Positions 62,317 to 64,000 of a DNA stretch of 64,000 bases are shown in pieces; positions within the stretch are counted from its first letter, which is position 1, and every line of letters begins with the position of its first letter. This DNA comes from Planctomycetota bacterium (lineage in GTDB: Bacteria > Planctomycetota > Planctomycetia > Pirellulales > UBA1268): positions 1 to 64,000 of the forward strand of contig QWOQ01000011.1 in the NCBI GenBank assembly GCA_003669585.1, read 5' to 3'. The position numbers and the translations under genes were made by a program. The notes under the pieces are model-generated. The model ran no database searches. It was given only the letters and a program-made list of their open reading frames with translations, and had not been told where the DNA came from.

Positions 62317-63459
62317 ATGGCCACCACGCTTGAAGAGCCCTCAACGGGTGAGGCCTTTGCCTCATACCGCCCACTCGATGACGCTGTGCTTTCGGCAAGA
62401 ATCGAGGCAGCGCGGCGGCAGATGGGCGCAAAGCTCGTCATTCTTGGGCACCATTACCAACAAGACGGCGTGATTGCCCATGCTGACTTGCAGGGGGACA
62501 GCTATCAGCTTTCAAAGTCGGCATCTGAACGGACAGCATGTGAGGCGATCGCTTTTTGCGGTGTTCACTTTATGGCTGAGACCGCCGATATTCTGGCTAA
62601 CCGACCAGAGCAGGTGGCGGCCCGTGGCGGAAAACGTGTCACGGTGGTGTTACCAGATTTGGCCGCGGGCTGTTCGATGGCCGATATGGCTGCCATAGAA
62701 CAGGTTCTCGATGCGTGGTCGGATCTTGGCGAAGTTGTTGATCTCTCGCAAATCATTCCAGTGACGTACATCAATTCGGCAGCGAGCTTGAAGGCGTTCT
62801 GTGGAAAAAATGGAGGTATTGTTTGCACATCAAGTAACGCGGAGGCTGTTTTGAAGTGGGCATTTGCGCGTGGCAGTCGCGTACTTTTTTTTCCAGATCA
62901 GCACCTCGGGCGCAACACGGCTCGCCGAATGGGAATCCCACTCGATGAAATGTGCATCTGGAATCCACATGAACCGAGACTCGGGGGCAACGACGCAAAG
63001 CAGTTGTTAAAAAGCAGAGTGATTCTCTGGCAAGGGCACTGCAGCGTGCACGCGATGTTTCGTCCGGAGCACGTCGACGCGATGCGGACACACTTCCCCG
63101 ACATAAAAATTCTGGTGCATCCTGAGTGTCCGATGGAGGTGGTGGATAAAGCAGACCTTGCTGGCTCGACGAGCTACATCCTCAAGCAGATTGAGCAGGC
63201 TGCTCCCGGCACACAGTGGGCGATCGGCACGGAACTGCATCTTGTCAAGCGTCTCGAACAGAAACATCCCGAACAGGTCATCAAGTTTCTCTCACCGGTC
63301 GTCTGCATGTGCGCGACGATGTATCGCATTGACTTGGCGCACCTCTGCTGGAGCCTCGAGCACTTGGCGGCAGGCACGCCGGTCAATGTGATCCGAGTAG
63401 ACGATGAGACAAGCAGGTGGGCCGTAACGGCTCTTGAACGCATGCTCTCGGTGCAATAA
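62317..63459 (+). CDS. nadA: Quinolinate synthase A
   Basis: A 380-aa enzyme that condenses iminoaspartate and dihydroxyacetone phosphate to quinolinate in de novo NAD synthesis, using a [4Fe-4S] cluster. LGHHYQQDGVIAHADLQGDSYQLSKSA is the N-terminal family signature. The cluster ligands fit Cys119 (AGCSMAD), Cys242 (GHCSVH) and Cys330 or Cys332 (VCMCATM). HPECPMEVV and TYINSAASLKAF complete the active site. AGGAA is upstream of the ATG. No nadB or nadC is in the window. Confidence 0.96.
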   Translation: MATTLEEPSTGEAFASYRPLDDAVLSARIEAARRQMGAKLVILGHHYQQDGVIAHADLQGDSYQLSKSASERTACEAIAFCGVHFMAETADILANRPEQVAARGGKRVTVVLPDLAAGCSMADMAAIEQVLDAWSDLGEVVDLSQIIPVTYINSAASLKAFCGKNGGIVCTSSNAEAVLKWAFARGSRVLFFPDQHLGRNTARRMGIPLDEMCIWNPHEPRLGGNDAKQLLKSRVILWQGHCSVHAMFRPEHVDAMRTHFPDIKILVHPECPMEVVDKADLAGSTSYILKQIEQAAPGTQWAIGTELHLVKRLEQKHPEQVIKFLSPVVCMCATMYRIDLAHLCWSLEHLAAGTPVNVIRVDDETSRWAVTALERMLSVQ

Positions 63460-63517
63460 ATGCGAAACGAGGTCCCCGGATAACGGTGAAGTTCAGTGTC
63501 AGACAAGTCACTGCTGG

Positions 63518-64000
63518 TTAGAGCAATTTCGCGATTGCTTTTCCGTCATGAGCAACTTTGAAAGGTCGTCCGGTCGGTGAAAAAATTTCCTTCGTGAGAG
63601 GCAGGCCCAACGCAGTCGCAATGGTTGCGTTGAAATCTGCTGGTGAAACACCATCCTGATCAACGGCATGACCAGCCGAGTCTGACGAACCGTAGAGCTG
63701 TCCACCTCGAATTCCACCACCTGCAAGTACCGTTGAAAACACCGCAGGATGATGATCGCGACCTGCATTGTAATTGAGTTGCGGAGATCGACCGAATTCA
63801 GTTGTTAGAACGATCAGTGTTTCATCCAGTAAGCCGCTCTTGGAAAGATCCTTGATCAAATTTCCGAGTGCTCGATCCATAATCCCAGCCCGACTTGGAA
63901 GCGTTCCTGCGTTGTAGATGCTGGTATGCATATCCCAGCCACCGCAGGTGACCTCAACGCAACGCACGTTGCTTTCAATTAAGCGACGAGCCAGAAGACA
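63518..64000 (-). CDS. DUF1501 protein, N-terminal part outside window
   Basis: The minus-strand frame is open at base 64000 and ends at 63518, giving the last 160 residues. They begin [26 protein letters not shown], the DUF1501 block around the conserved GGWDxH, followed by [39 protein letters not shown] and the closing [15 protein letters not shown] motif. The N-terminal part, with a probable Tat signal, lies to the right. Often encoded beside a DUF1553/PSD1 gene, which would also be outside. Confidence 0.9.
   Translation of the reverse strand, partial: CLLARRLIESNVRCVEVTCGGWDMHTSIYNAGTLPSRAGIMDRALGNLIKDLSKSGLLDETLIVLTTEFGRSPQLNYNAGRDHHPAVFSTVLAGGGIRGGQLYGSSDSAGHAVDQDGVSPADFNATIATALGLPLTKEIFSPTGRPFKVAHDGKAIAKLL

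Overview
The window looks like chromosome of a planctomycete, most likely of the Pirellulales/Pirellulaceae type. Reasons: two giant surface-type proteins carry an N-terminal LEPR motif, there is a BBP7-like outer-membrane barrel, two DUF1501 proteins, an ECF sigma / large membrane anti-sigma pair, a lysine-rich histone-like protein, and many secreted or membrane proteins of unknown function. No rRNA, CRISPR array, phage or transposase gene is visible. One tRNA gene, tRNA-Ala(CGC), is present.

Layout. 1-13.6 kb is a minus-strand surface cluster. Read in the direction of transcription it holds a BBP7-like barrel protein (13597-12314), a GT41 (SPINDLY/HMW1C-like) glycosyltransferase (12113-10263), an FkbM-family methyltransferase (10188-9322), and a giant repeat protein that starts at 8946 and is still open at base 1 (2982 codons in the window). 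The giant protein is a Gly/Asn/Ser/Thr-rich beta-solenoid-like adhesin with very many N-x-S/T sequons. 14.3-30.1 kb is a second giant gene on the plus strand (5263 aa): LEPR motif, a HExxHxxGxxH zinc-protease motif, PPC-like and beta-helix-like regions, and 17 C-terminal fibronectin type III repeats. 30.2-36.2 kb encodes a double-length UvrA with four ABC ATPase motor sets.

36.6-48.5 kb holds tRNA-Ala, a small GlsB-type membrane protein, the sigma/anti-sigma pair, a HEAT/TPR secreted protein translationally coupled to an alpha/beta hydrolase, pyrE, and a membrane-organising operon of long NfeD, short NfeD, flotillin FloA and an unknown membrane protein. 48.5-64 kb is mostly housekeeping and accessory: a 3-hydroxyisobutyrate-dehydrogenase-type reductase, SH3-like and unknown secreted proteins, an MMPL/RND transporter, a thioredoxin-fold protein, a rhomboid protease, a Gfo/Idh/MocA oxidoreductase, a DEDDy 3'-5' exonuclease, two DUF1501 proteins (one cut by the right edge), a lipoprotein, the Lys-rich protein and nadA.

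The most interesting hypothesis is that the left cluster is a surface-glycoprotein locus in which the GT41 enzyme, perhaps with the FkbM methyltransferase, modifies the adjacent giant sequon-rich protein, analogous to HMW1C and the HMW1 adhesin. Gene order, direction and motifs are seen directly; the modification itself is inference. All domain calls were made by reading translations, without database searches.
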